This document shows, piece after piece, positions 1-5,302 of a stretch of DNA of 5,302 nt. A program made the position numbers and the translations under genes. The stretch's first letter is position 1. Each line of letters begins with the position of its first letter. The notes below the pieces were generated by a model, which was not told where the DNA came from, searched no databases, and was given only the letters and a program-made list of their open reading frames with translations. The stretch is from Desulfovibrio sp. (GTDB lineage: Bacteria; Desulfobacterota; Desulfovibrionia; Desulfovibrionales; Desulfovibrionaceae), in NCBI GenBank assembly GCA_031275955.1, contig JAISNZ010000254.1:1-5302 (forward strand), given 5' to 3'.

Positions 1-28
1 GGCGGAGCCCCGATAAATCAGCGCTTCC

Positions 29-1069
29 TTAGTTTTTCCCCGCCGGCGCCGCGAAGTGATCAAAGCCGGACAGGGCGGCGAGGGAAAGGGGCGCGCCGTT
101 GCAGAAAAAGAGGGAGTCCTCCCGGACCCGTCCCAAAAGGCGCGCGGCTGGGACAGCCTCTCGCGCCAGGGGCCAGCAGGATTCCGGGCAGGAGCCGATC
201 AGGGCGTAATCCTCCCCGCCCGCGAGAAAGATGTCTTCTGGGGCTATGCCCTGGCGCCCGGCCTCCCGGCGAACTTCTTCGGGAATGAGGCCGGGGTCGA
301 TGCGCAGATCCGCGCCCGAACCGGCCAGGAGGCGGGGCAGGTCCCGGGCCGGGCCGTCTGAACAGTCCATGAGGGAAAGGGCTGGTTCCCGGCGGGCCAG
401 GCGGGCCAGGGCCTGACCCTCGGCCAGAAGGACAGGGGGATCGAGATGGGCGGCGCAGGAGGCCGGATAGCGGGAAAGGGCCTCCCGGCCGAGGGCTTCC
501 AGGGCCTCGAGACCGACGCGGGCCAGCCCGGCCTCACCGATGAGGAAAAGGCAGTCCCCCGGCCTGGCCCGGCCCCTGGCGGGAAAGGGAGCGCCCTCGG
601 CAACGGGCGCTCCCCAGACCGTAAGGCAGAACCCCAGGCACGGCCCCCGGGACAGATCTCCCCCGGTGAGGACGATGGCGCAGGCGCGAGCCTTTGCGGC
701 CATTCCGGCCAGGCAGTCGGCCAGGGCGGCGCGGGAGAGCCCCTCCGGGAGGAGAAGGCCGAGGGAAAAGCCCAGGGGAACGGCCCCCACGGCGGCCAGA
801 TCGCTCACAGCCGCGCTCAGGGCCTTGGCTCCGGCCTCGGCCGGAGTGAAGTAGGCGGCCCGAAAATGGACGTCCTCCAGAAAATAATCCGTGGAAAGGG
901 CCAGAGATCCGGAGGAAAGGGAAAGGGCCGCGCAGTCGTCATCGCGCTCCAGCCGGAAATGCTCGGACCTTTCCGGAAACAGGGCATTGATCAGGGCCAG
1001 GCAATCCTCTTCCGAGGCCGGGGCGGCCCTGTCTCCGGCATGGAGGCTGTTCCAGGGGTGGCCCCTCAC
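29..1069 (-). CDS. thiL: Thiamine-monophosphate kinase ThiL
   Basis: ThiL phosphorylates thiamine monophosphate with ATP to give thiamine diphosphate, the last step of cofactor synthesis, in the cytoplasm. The 346-residue protein follows the AIR-synthase-like ThiL fold from end to end: acidic Mg/ATP motif DDD at 43-45, STDYFLEDVHF at 59-69, KALSAAVSDLAAVGAVP at 82-98, GGDLSRGP at 136-143, DCSDGPARDL at 235-244, GGEDYAL at 284-290 and the terminal GFDHFAAP. E. coli ThiL is about 325 residues, and the excess is mainly an N-terminal extension of about 16 residues. The GTG start is chosen because GGAG (1078-1081) lies 8 nt upstream and the start overlaps the stop of the helicase gene as GTGA, a typical coupled junction. 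Oddities: the usual GDD motif reads DDD, and the conserved HLRPxPR segment reads HLDPPVLL, without its arginines. Family assignment is firm; full activity is likely but inferred. Confidence 0.93.
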   Translation of the reverse strand: MRGHPWNSLHAGDRAAPASEEDCLALINALFPERSEHFRLERDDDCAALSLSSGSLALSTDYFLEDVHFRAAYFTPAEAGAKALSAAVSDLAAVGAVPLGFSLGLLLPEGLSRAALADCLAGMAAKARACAIVLTGGDLSRGPCLGFCLTVWGAPVAEGAPFPARGRARPGDCLFLIGEAGLARVGLEALEALGREALSRYPASCAAHLDPPVLLAEGQALARLARREPALSLMDCSDGPARDLPRLLAGSGADLRIDPGLIPEEVRREAGRQGIAPEDIFLAGGEDYALIGSCPESCWPLAREAVPAARLLGRVREDSLFFCNGAPLSLAALSGFDHFAAPAGKN

Positions 1070-3327
1070 GGAGTTTGCTCCAGGATAAGATAGGGGGCCA
1101 GGACAACCTTGAGGCCGAGGCCGGGAAAATGCACCCTGTACCTGTCGGGAGGCAGAAACTGGACGATCTTTCCCCGGCCGAAGATTCTGTGCCGGCAGAA
1201 GCCGAGCCGCCCGGGAGGGCTGGCCGGGCCATCCGGCAGATCAACGGGAGGCTCCCCTTCTTCCGGCTCTTCCGGGGGAAGGGTGGCCTTTCCCGGCGCC
1301 AGGGACTCCTCCCGCCGCAGAGAGGCGCGGATCTTTTCCGTCAGGCCGCCCGTGGGGTTTTCCCGCCATTCGCTGAACAGTGAAGGGGACATTCCGCGCA
1401 GGAAAGGACTGGGCACGGAAGGGATGGTCCCGCCGCTGTTCCGATCATAAAGGGAGGAGGGAACATAGAGATCCAGGACCTCCCTGGCCCGGGTGCAGGC
1501 GACATAGAGCAGGCGGCGTTCCTCCTCATAGTCTTCCGGGCGGATCAGGGCATGGCGGGAGGGAAAGCGGTCCTCCACCAGATCGAGGATCAGGACGGCG
1601 GACCATTCCAGCCCCTTGGCCGAATGGATGGTGGACAGGATCAGGCTGTCGCCTTCCGCCTCCTCGCGCAGGGGGTCATCCAGGGAGAGGTCGGCCAGGA
1701 AGAGATCCGCGTCCTCGTAAGCCGAGGCGATCTGGACAATCTGTTCCAGTCCCTGGAGACGGCGGGGATAGTCGTCGGGATAGACCAGCCTCAGGCGGGG
1801 GGCGTAGTGTTCTATGACCCGGGAGCACAGGGAGGCGGGAGAATCGTCCGCCAGGCGCATGGCGGAAATGAAGGCCAGATCCTCGCTCAGGTCCGGATAG
1901 CGGGCCGCAGCGGCGGCCAGGGCGGTTTCGTCGCCCGCCAGGAGGATGCGGTGGAGCTTCAGGCAGGTTTTGGGGCCGATGCCCTGGCAGAGTCCGGCCA
2001 TGCGGGCGAAGGCGGTGAAGTCCAGGGGGTTGAGGATAAGGCGCATAAAGCTGACGGCATCCTTGATATGGGCGGCCTCGGCATAGCGGATGCCGCCATG
2101 CTTGCGAAAGCGCAGGCCAAGCTTGTTCAGATGTACTTCCAGGGCATAGGAGTGAAAGCCGGCCCGGAAAAGGACGGCGATTTCCCCCGGCTGGTAGATG
2201 CGGCAGAGTTCCACCAGACGGGCGGCCACAAGGGCGGCCTGACTGCGGTCGGAGATGGGGCGGATCAGATTCGGTTTCAGGCCCCCGGATCGCCGGGTAT
2301 AGAGACGCTTGGCGAAGCCTTCGGAGGCGTGTTTCAGGATGGCGTTCCCCAAATCCAGGATCGGCTGGACGGAACGGTAGTTTTCTTCCAGCCGGATCAG
2401 CCTGGTCTGGGGAAAAAGGTCGGGAAAACGCAGGATGTTGCGCACATCGGCCCCGCGAAAGGCGTAAATGGATTGGGCGTCGTCGCCCACCGCCATGATG
2501 TTGCCCGAGCTTTCGCGGTCCAGGCGCGGCGACTCCCCCGCGAGGGTCCCGGCGGACTTCAGGGCGCGCACGGTTTCCGGGGAAAGACCGGCCACCAGGG
2601 CGGCCAGACGGGCCTGGACCGGGTTGGTGTCCTGGTATTCGTCCACCATGAGGTGGGAATGGCGGGCGCGGCACCAGGACAGGACCTCGGGCCGGGAAAG
2701 AAGGGTCTCTTCCAGCAGGAAGAGCAGATCGTCGTAATCCAGAAGGTTCTTTTCCCGCTTGTAGACGGCGTAAGCCCGGCCCATTTCCTCCATGGCCCCG
2801 GCATGGGGCAGGAGATGGGAGGCCTCCCGGCCGAGAACGGCCTCCAGGGAAAGTTCCTTGTTGCGGCTCTTGCTGAGATGGGCCTGAATGCTCTGGTTTT
2901 TGGGAAAACTGCGGTCTCCCTTCCCGGCCTTGAGGGCCTCCCGGCAATGCTGCAGGGCGGCCAGGACATCGGAATTGTCCATGATGGTCAGGCGGGGGGC
3001 ATAGCCCTCAGGCGGGAAGACGCGCAGAACGGAATAGGCGTAAGCATGGAAGGTGCCGCCCTGGGTGGCGGAAAAGTCCCCGTCCGGAAGGCTGACGCCG
3101 CTCAGGAGCATCCGGGCGCGATCCAGCATTTCCGTGGCCGCCTTGCGGGTAAAGGTCAACAAAAGAATGGAGGAGGCGGGAACGCCGGACTCCACAAGCT
3201 GGGCCAGGCGGTAGATGATGGTCCGGGTTTTGCCGCTGCCCGCCCCGGCAATGACCAGGACCGGTCCGTCCAGGGTGGTGGCGGCCTCAAACTGGGCGGG
3301 ATTCAGGGCCTTTGCGTAGTCGATCAT
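1066..3327 (-). CDS. uvrD: UvrD/PcrA-type superfamily 1A DNA helicase
   Basis: An ATP-dependent 3'-5' DNA helicase/translocase, expected to act in excision or mismatch repair and in clearing DNA-bound proteins. All helicase motifs are visible in the 753 residues: Q motif LNPAQFEA (8-15), Walker A AGAGSGKT (27-34), Ia TFTRKAATEM (58-67), II VDEYQDTNPVQ (228-238), III GDDAQSIYAFRGA (281-293), IV RLEENYRS (312-319), GIGPKT (449-454) in the 2B region, V STIHSAKGLEW (565-575) and VI YVACTRAR (608-615). After an acidic, proline-rich linker (about 675-705), residues 713-750 (RHRIFGRGKIVQF onward) resemble the Tudor-like C-terminal module by which PcrA/UvrD contacts RNA polymerase. About 25 extra residues (around 250-276) separate motifs II and III. 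The ATG start gives the usual MIDYxKxLNPAQ opening, but no good Shine-Dalgarno precedes it. It lies 53 bp behind cheV and overlaps thiL by 4 bp. UvrD versus PcrA versus Rep naming is a choice; the family is certain. Confidence 0.95.
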   Translation of the reverse strand: MIDYAKALNPAQFEAATTLDGPVLVIAGAGSGKTRTIIYRLAQLVESGVPASSILLLTFTRKAATEMLDRARMLLSGVSLPDGDFSATQGGTFHAYAYSVLRVFPPEGYAPRLTIMDNSDVLAALQHCREALKAGKGDRSFPKNQSIQAHLSKSRNKELSLEAVLGREASHLLPHAGAMEEMGRAYAVYKREKNLLDYDDLLFLLEETLLSRPEVLSWCRARHSHLMVDEYQDTNPVQARLAALVAGLSPETVRALKSAGTLAGESPRLDRESSGNIMAVGDDAQSIYAFRGADVRNILRFPDLFPQTRLIRLEENYRSVQPILDLGNAILKHASEGFAKRLYTRRSGGLKPNLIRPISDRSQAALVAARLVELCRIYQPGEIAVLFRAGFHSYALEVHLNKLGLRFRKHGGIRYAEAAHIKDAVSFMRLILNPLDFTAFARMAGLCQGIGPKTCLKLHRILLAGDETALAAAAARYPDLSEDLAFISAMRLADDSPASLCSRVIEHYAPRLRLVYPDDYPRRLQGLEQIVQIASAYEDADLFLADLSLDDPLREEAEGDSLILSTIHSAKGLEWSAVLILDLVEDRFPSRHALIRPEDYEEERRLLYVACTRAREVLDLYVPSSLYDRNSGGTIPSVPSPFLRGMSPSLFSEWRENPTGGLTEKIRASLRREESLAPGKATLPPEEPEEGEPPVDLPDGPASPPGRLGFCRHRIFGRGKIVQFLPPDRYRVHFPGLGLKVVLAPYLILEQTP
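1078..1081 (-). promoter_or_regulatory. Ribosome binding site of thiL
   Basis: GGAG on the minus strand, 8 nt before the GTG start and lying inside the end of the helicase gene. It supports the GTG at 1069 over any internal start. With the 4 bp overlap, it suggests that thiL is translated by coupling to the helicase gene. Confidence 0.7.
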
Positions 3328-3380
3328 GGGGACGGAGGATCCGGATGTCAGCTGGCGGGCGGCGGATTCCGGAAATCTTT

Positions 3381-4334
3381 TCAGGCCGCAGACTGTTTTG
3401 CGCGGATAAGCTCCAGGAGTTTGACGCTAAGGTTTTGCAGATCCGGCTTTACGAACTGGGCGTCCGCGCCCACGGACTTGCCCTTGTGCTCCAGGGAGTG
3501 GGAAATCAGCGAGGAAAAGAGGGCCACCGGCAGGCTTTTCAGCTCCGGGTCCTCCTTGATTTGACGGCACAGGGTCAGGCCGTCCATGCGCGGCATCTCG
3601 ATGTCGGTAATGACCGCCTGCAGGGTCTGCCGGATGGACGTCCCCGCGTCCAGCGCCTTCTTCTTCATCCCCAGGAGCTTTTCCCAGGCATCTTCGCCGC
3701 TGACGGCCTGGATAACGACAAACTGCCCCGACTTCTCCAGAAGCTGCTTGACCAGCTCGCGCACATTGCCGGAATCATCCGCATGGAGAATGGTATAGGT
3801 CTGCGCCGTCTCCAGGAGTTCTCCCGGAATCTTGTGAAAACGGATGGCCAGGGCGGGGTCCAGGTCCGCCACCACGTTTTCCATGTCCAGGATGAAAACC
3901 ACCCGGCCCTCCAGACGCACCACTGCGGTGATGGAGTTGTGGCTGATGTTCTGAAGAAAGATCCCCGGCTCCTCGACATCGTTCCAGCTCAGGCGGTGAA
4001 TGCGGGTAACGCCGGAAACGAGGAAGCCGGTGACGATGCCATTGAACTCCGTGACCACGATCTTGGACTCCTCGGTGGAGGCGGTGCTTGTCTTGCCAAG
4101 ATAGCGCGCGAGATCCACCAGGGGCACGATCTTGCCGTCCCGATGGGGAAAAGCCCCCAGAACCGAGGCGTGCCGCATCTGGGGCATGGCCGTGGTCGGC
4201 TGCATGCGGATAATTTCCACCACCTTGGCCACGTTGACGCCGTAATGGCCCCGGTATCCGGGCTCATCCAGATAAAATTCCACTATTTCCAGCTCATTGG
4301 TTCCAGATTCCAGGAGAATGTTGGTCTGCGCCAT
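3381..4334 (-). CDS. cheV: Chemotaxis coupling protein CheV (CheW-REC)
   Basis: CheV links chemoreceptors to the CheA kinase through a CheW-like domain and tunes signalling through its phosphorylatable receiver domain; it acts in receptor arrays at the inner membrane. With the ATG at 4334 it has 317 residues. Residues about 13-165 form the CheW domain (EIVEFYLDEPGYRGHYGVNVAKVVEIIR, then GKIVPLVDLARYLG and VVFILDMENVVADLDP). Residues about 179-312 form the receiver: acidic pair D186-D187 in HADDS, phospho-acceptor D244 in VITDIEMPRMDG, switch serine in LFSSL (274-275) where threonine is commoner, and lysine K296 in FVKPD. All residues needed for phosphorylation are present. A GTG at 4346 would add four residues, but GGAG (4341-4344), ideally placed 6 nt before the ATG, overlaps that region, so the ATG is preferred. 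There is no transmembrane segment. No other chemotaxis gene is in the window; the same-strand downstream neighbour is the helicase. Confidence 0.96.
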   Translation of the reverse strand: MAQTNILLESGTNELEIVEFYLDEPGYRGHYGVNVAKVVEIIRMQPTTAMPQMRHASVLGAFPHRDGKIVPLVDLARYLGKTSTASTEESKIVVTEFNGIVTGFLVSGVTRIHRLSWNDVEEPGIFLQNISHNSITAVVRLEGRVVFILDMENVVADLDPALAIRFHKIPGELLETAQTYTILHADDSGNVRELVKQLLEKSGQFVVIQAVSGEDAWEKLLGMKKKALDAGTSIRQTLQAVITDIEMPRMDGLTLCRQIKEDPELKSLPVALFSSLISHSLEHKGKSVGADAQFVKPDLQNLSVKLLELIRAKQSAA

Positions 4335-4340
4335 GAAAGT

Positions 4341-4344
4341 CTCC
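4341..4344 (-). promoter_or_regulatory. Ribosome binding site deciding the cheV start
   Basis: GGAG on the minus strand, 6 nt before the ATG at 4334. A possible GTG start at 4346 immediately abuts this site and has no comparable site of its own, so the longer 321-residue version of CheV is unlikely. Confidence 0.75.
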
Positions 4345-4428
4345 ACATTCCGCCGGTTGAAGTGCGGGATTTGTCCAGACCCTTTCCCCGGCGCGAAGGG
4401 CAGGCTTTTTTCCCCATTACCGCCTAAG

Positions 4429-4458
4429 AGCTTACCCCTTAAGTGTCGATTCGGTCAA
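4429..4458 (-). promoter_or_regulatory. Candidate sigma-70 promoter of cheV
   Basis: On the minus strand TTGACC (4453-4458) matches the -35 consensus at five of six bases and is followed after 18 bp by TAAGCT (4429-4434), a poor -10. It would give a leader of roughly 90 nt before the cheV ATG. The -35 is good and the -10 is weak, so this is only the best candidate, not a firm call. Confidence 0.3.
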
Positions 4459-4584
4459 ATGGTCTTTCGCGCCGCTTTCAGGGGACAAAAAAATTGCAAA
4501 GGCTCTGTTATAAAAATGTGCCCAAAAAACCTTAGGCCGATACAAGGGCGGTATAGCATTTTGCCCTCATAAGGCTACCCTCCC

Positions 4585-4604
4585 TATCCATAACTTATCC
4601 ATAA
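4585..4604. repeat. Direct repeat TATCCATAA, two copies
   Basis: TATCCATAA occurs at 4585-4593 and again at 4596-4604, an 11 bp period equal to about one helical turn. The second copy read with its preceding bases contains TTATCCATA, one base off the DnaA-box consensus TTATCCACA. The pair sits just beyond the hairpin that follows the tRNA. It could be a small operator for cheV or simply AT-rich leader sequence. Confidence 0.5.
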
Positions 4605-4643
4605 AAGGACAAGCGGGCATCCATTTTTTGGATAACCGCTTGT
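4601..4643 (-). terminator. Probable intrinsic terminator of tRNA-Arg
   Basis: Arms ACAAGCGG (4609-4616) and CCGCTTGT (4636-4643) pair over 8 bp. After a 2x2 mismatch, ATCCA (4619-4623) pairs with TGGAT (4629-4633) around a 5-nt loop. Read on the minus strand the stem is followed by CCTTTTAT, a short U-tract. It starts 7 bp after the tRNA 3' end, the expected place. The U-tract is short and the inner mismatch weakens the stem, so termination may be partial and let some transcription continue toward cheV. Confidence 0.6.
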
Positions 4644-4650
4644 TATTATT

Positions 4651-4727
4651 TGGCGCGCCAGGAGGGATTCGAACCCCCGGCCAACTGCTTAGAAGGCAGT
4701 TGCTCTATCCGACTGAGCTACTGGCGC
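4651..4727 (-). tRNA. tRNA-Arg (anticodon UCU)
   Basis: A complete 77-nt cloverleaf with encoded CCA. On the minus strand the acceptor stem is GCGCCAG paired with CTGGCGC; the D arm is GCTC...GAGC with loop AGTCGGATA; the anticodon arm is ACTGC-CTTCTAA-GCAGT, with anticodon TCT at 4691-4693; the variable segment is TGGCC; and the T arm is GGGGG-TTCGAAT-CCCTC with one G-U pair. G is the discriminator base, followed by CCA (4651-4653). The D loop carries the A expected of arginine tRNAs. It decodes AGA and AGG, minor codons in a GC-rich genome; AGG occurs at codon 54 of the hydratase gene nearby. tRNA-Arg genes are frequent phage and island attachment sites, but I see no integrase and no repeat of the tRNA 3' end in the window. 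Confidence 0.98.
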
Positions 4728-4746
4728 ATATCAATGAAATCAGCTT

Positions 4747-4752
4747 ATTATA
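4747..4752 (-). promoter_or_regulatory. -10 element of the tRNA-Arg promoter
   Basis: A perfect TATAAT on the minus strand, 19 bp before the mature tRNA 5' end, so transcription would begin about a dozen bases upstream of the tRNA. It is part of the 10 bp palindrome TATTATAATA (4746-4755). No recognisable TTGACA-like -35 lies 16-18 bp upstream, where the DNA is AT-rich. The position makes this the likely tRNA promoter. Confidence 0.5.
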
Positions 4753-4874
4753 ATACATTTTTATCCGGTACATTTTGTTGCCCTAATTTTTTGCCATAAA
4801 TTTCTGTCTTGGGCAACGCTTCCACAGCCTTCTTTTTTTTCTGCGCGTCCGCTATGTGCTGTCTGATTTCCCTT

Positions 4875-4890
4875 GTCCGCATGGCGGGAC
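4875..4890. repeat. Short inverted repeat before the hydratase gene
   Basis: GTCCGC (4875-4880) and GCGGGAC (4884-4890) form a 6 bp inverted repeat around ATG, with one bulged G. It lies between a weak plus-strand -35 candidate TTGTCC (4873-4878) and -10 candidate TATATC (4894-4899), which are 15 bp apart. That is a common place for a repressor site, but both promoter elements are weak. Confidence 0.35.
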
Positions 4891-4921
4891 CATTATATCC
4901 TCTTGCCGCCAGTTCCCGCCG

Positions 4922-4927
4922 AAGGAG
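4922..4927 (+). promoter_or_regulatory. Ribosome binding site of the hydratase gene
   Basis: AAGGAG, a strong Shine-Dalgarno match, ends 12 nt before the ATG at 4940. The spacing is longer than optimal and filled mostly by an A-run. No better in-frame start lies between the site and the ATG, so it still supports that start. Confidence 0.65.
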
Positions 4928-4939
4928 AAAAAAACAGCC

Positions 4940-5302
4940 ATGCCCGCCGCGATCGCAACCAGTTTCAGCGCCGCAAATCCTGGAGTCTATTTCAAAAACG
5001 GTCAATGGCTCGACGCCGCCCAAGGTTCAGCCCTGCCGCCTCCGGACGCGGCCCGCTCCGGGACCATGGCCTTTTCCATCCTGGCCGCCCACAGCGCAAG
5101 GCCGGACAGCGACCCGCTCCAGCTGACCTTTGACGCCCTGGTCTCCCACGACATCACCTATGTGGCCATTATCCAGACGGCCCGCGCCAGCGGCCTGAAA
5201 GCCTTCCCCCTGCCCTACATCCTGACCAACTGCCACAACAGCCTCTGTGCCGTGGGCGGCACCATCAATGAGGACGACCATCTCTTCGGTCTGTCGGCCG
5301 CC
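4940..5302 (+). CDS. Aconitase-superfamily hydratase (YbhJ-like), 5' part
   Basis: An open frame of 121 codons with no stop before the window end; only the N-terminus is present. The frame has the strongly GC-rich third positions of the other real genes here. Residues 69-82 (SHDITYVAIIQTAR) and 92-114 (PYILTNCHNSLCAVGG, then TINEDDH) match, from memory, the YbhJ-type hydratases, proteins of about 750 residues in the aconitase superfamily. The NCHN stretch at 97-100 plausibly corresponds to the CDH segment of aconitase, which carries active-site residues; this alignment is inferred. The iron-sulfur ligand cysteines would lie beyond the window. Members are predicted to hydrate or dehydrate a carboxylic acid, substrate unknown. 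The start is ATG at 4940, preceded by AAGGAG. It is divergent from the tRNA and cheV group and so has its own promoter in 4728-4939. A canonical aconitase is unlikely on the motif wording. Confidence 0.75.
   Translation, partial: MPAAIATSFSAANPGVYFKNGQWLDAAQGSALPPPDAARSGTMAFSILAAHSARPDSDPLQLTFDALVSHDITYVAIIQTARASGLKAFPLPYILTNCHNSLCAVGGTINEDDHLFGLSAA

Larger units (their letters stand above)
4335..4650. other. Gene-free region between cheV and tRNA-Arg
   Basis: This 316 bp stretch has no convincing gene. Its AT-rich part (about 4440-4650) contrasts with the GC-rich coding DNA. It holds the cheV ribosome binding site, one weak sigma-70-like promoter candidate for cheV (4429-4458), a possible minus-strand extended -10 TGCTATACC (4550-4558), loosely nested inverted repeats at 4530-4574, two copies of TATCCATAA (4585-4604), and a hairpin (4609-4643) that probably terminates the tRNA transcript. 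I looked for a sigma-54 site (GG-N10-GC) and a FliA-type site upstream of cheV and found neither with correct spacing. Confidence 0.7.

Noticed and set aside
446..1093. A 215-codon plus-strand open frame antisense to thiL
   Set aside because: It has the same codon-aligned antisense relation, and its low-complexity Gly/Arg/Pro-rich translation has no family signal.
1552..3564. A 670-codon plus-strand open frame antisense to the helicase gene
   Set aside because: It is codon-aligned with uvrD, so its openness only reflects the lack of TTA, CTA and TCA codons in a GC-rich gene. Its translation is glycine- and glutamine-rich with no recognisable domain, while the minus strand carries all helicase motifs.
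3312..4427. A 371-codon plus-strand open frame antisense to cheV
   Set aside because: It is codon-aligned with cheV, whose minus-strand protein is unmistakable; the plus-strand product is a shadow.
4335..4440. Possible sigma-54 promoter of cheV
   Set aside because: The nearest GG...GC pairs on the minus strand have spacings of 8, 9 or 14 rather than 10, and the flanking bases do not match.
4651..4727. tRNA-Arg as an occupied attachment site
   Set aside because: I see no integrase, no duplicated tRNA 3' end and no mobile gene in the window.
4811..4840. Plus-strand T8 run (4833-4840) as an intrinsic terminator tail
   Set aside because: The only nearby stem ends at 4817, about 15 nt before the T-run, and no gene on the plus strand ends here.
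5027..5281. An 84-codon minus-strand frame inside the hydratase gene
   Set aside because: It is antisense to the recognisable hydratase N-terminus; the translation is Gly/Val-rich with no motif.

Overview
The window comes from a GC-rich bacterium. Gene content and the wording of the proteins (a CheV beginning with AQTNILLESGTNELEIVEF, a UvrD with a DDAQSIYAFRGA motif III, and ThiL directly behind it) suggest a member of Desulfovibrionaceae or a close relative. This assignment is inferred from remembered family resemblance, not from a search. Coding sequence is strongly GC-rich, while the intergenic DNA from about 4440 to 4870 is clearly AT-rich.

Layout: positions 29-4334 hold three genes on the minus strand, transcribed right to left in the order cheV, uvrD-type helicase, thiL. 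cheV and uvrD are 53 bp apart. uvrD and thiL overlap by 4 bp (GTGA on the minus strand), so all three could lie on one transcript. Positions 4335-4650 are gene-free and should contain the cheV leader and promoter, plus a hairpin that probably ends the tRNA transcript. A complete minus-strand tRNA-Arg(UCU) with encoded CCA lies at 4651-4727. After a 212 bp divergent intergenic region, a plus-strand gene starts at 4940 and runs off the window end. Its first 121 codons look like the N-terminus of an aconitase-superfamily hydratase of the YbhJ type.

Functionally the genes are unrelated housekeeping and behaviour genes: a chemotaxis coupling and adaptation protein, a superfamily 1A DNA repair helicase with an RNA-polymerase-binding-type C-terminal module, the last kinase of thiamine diphosphate synthesis, a minor arginine tRNA and a probable iron-sulfur hydratase. 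I see no mobile element, CRISPR array, toxin-antitoxin pair, phage gene or convincing new system. The features most worth checking are small: helically phased ATCCA repeats beside the tRNA terminator, symmetric promoter-like palindromes around the tRNA and hydratase starts, an insertion between helicase motifs II and III, and a divergent ThiL.
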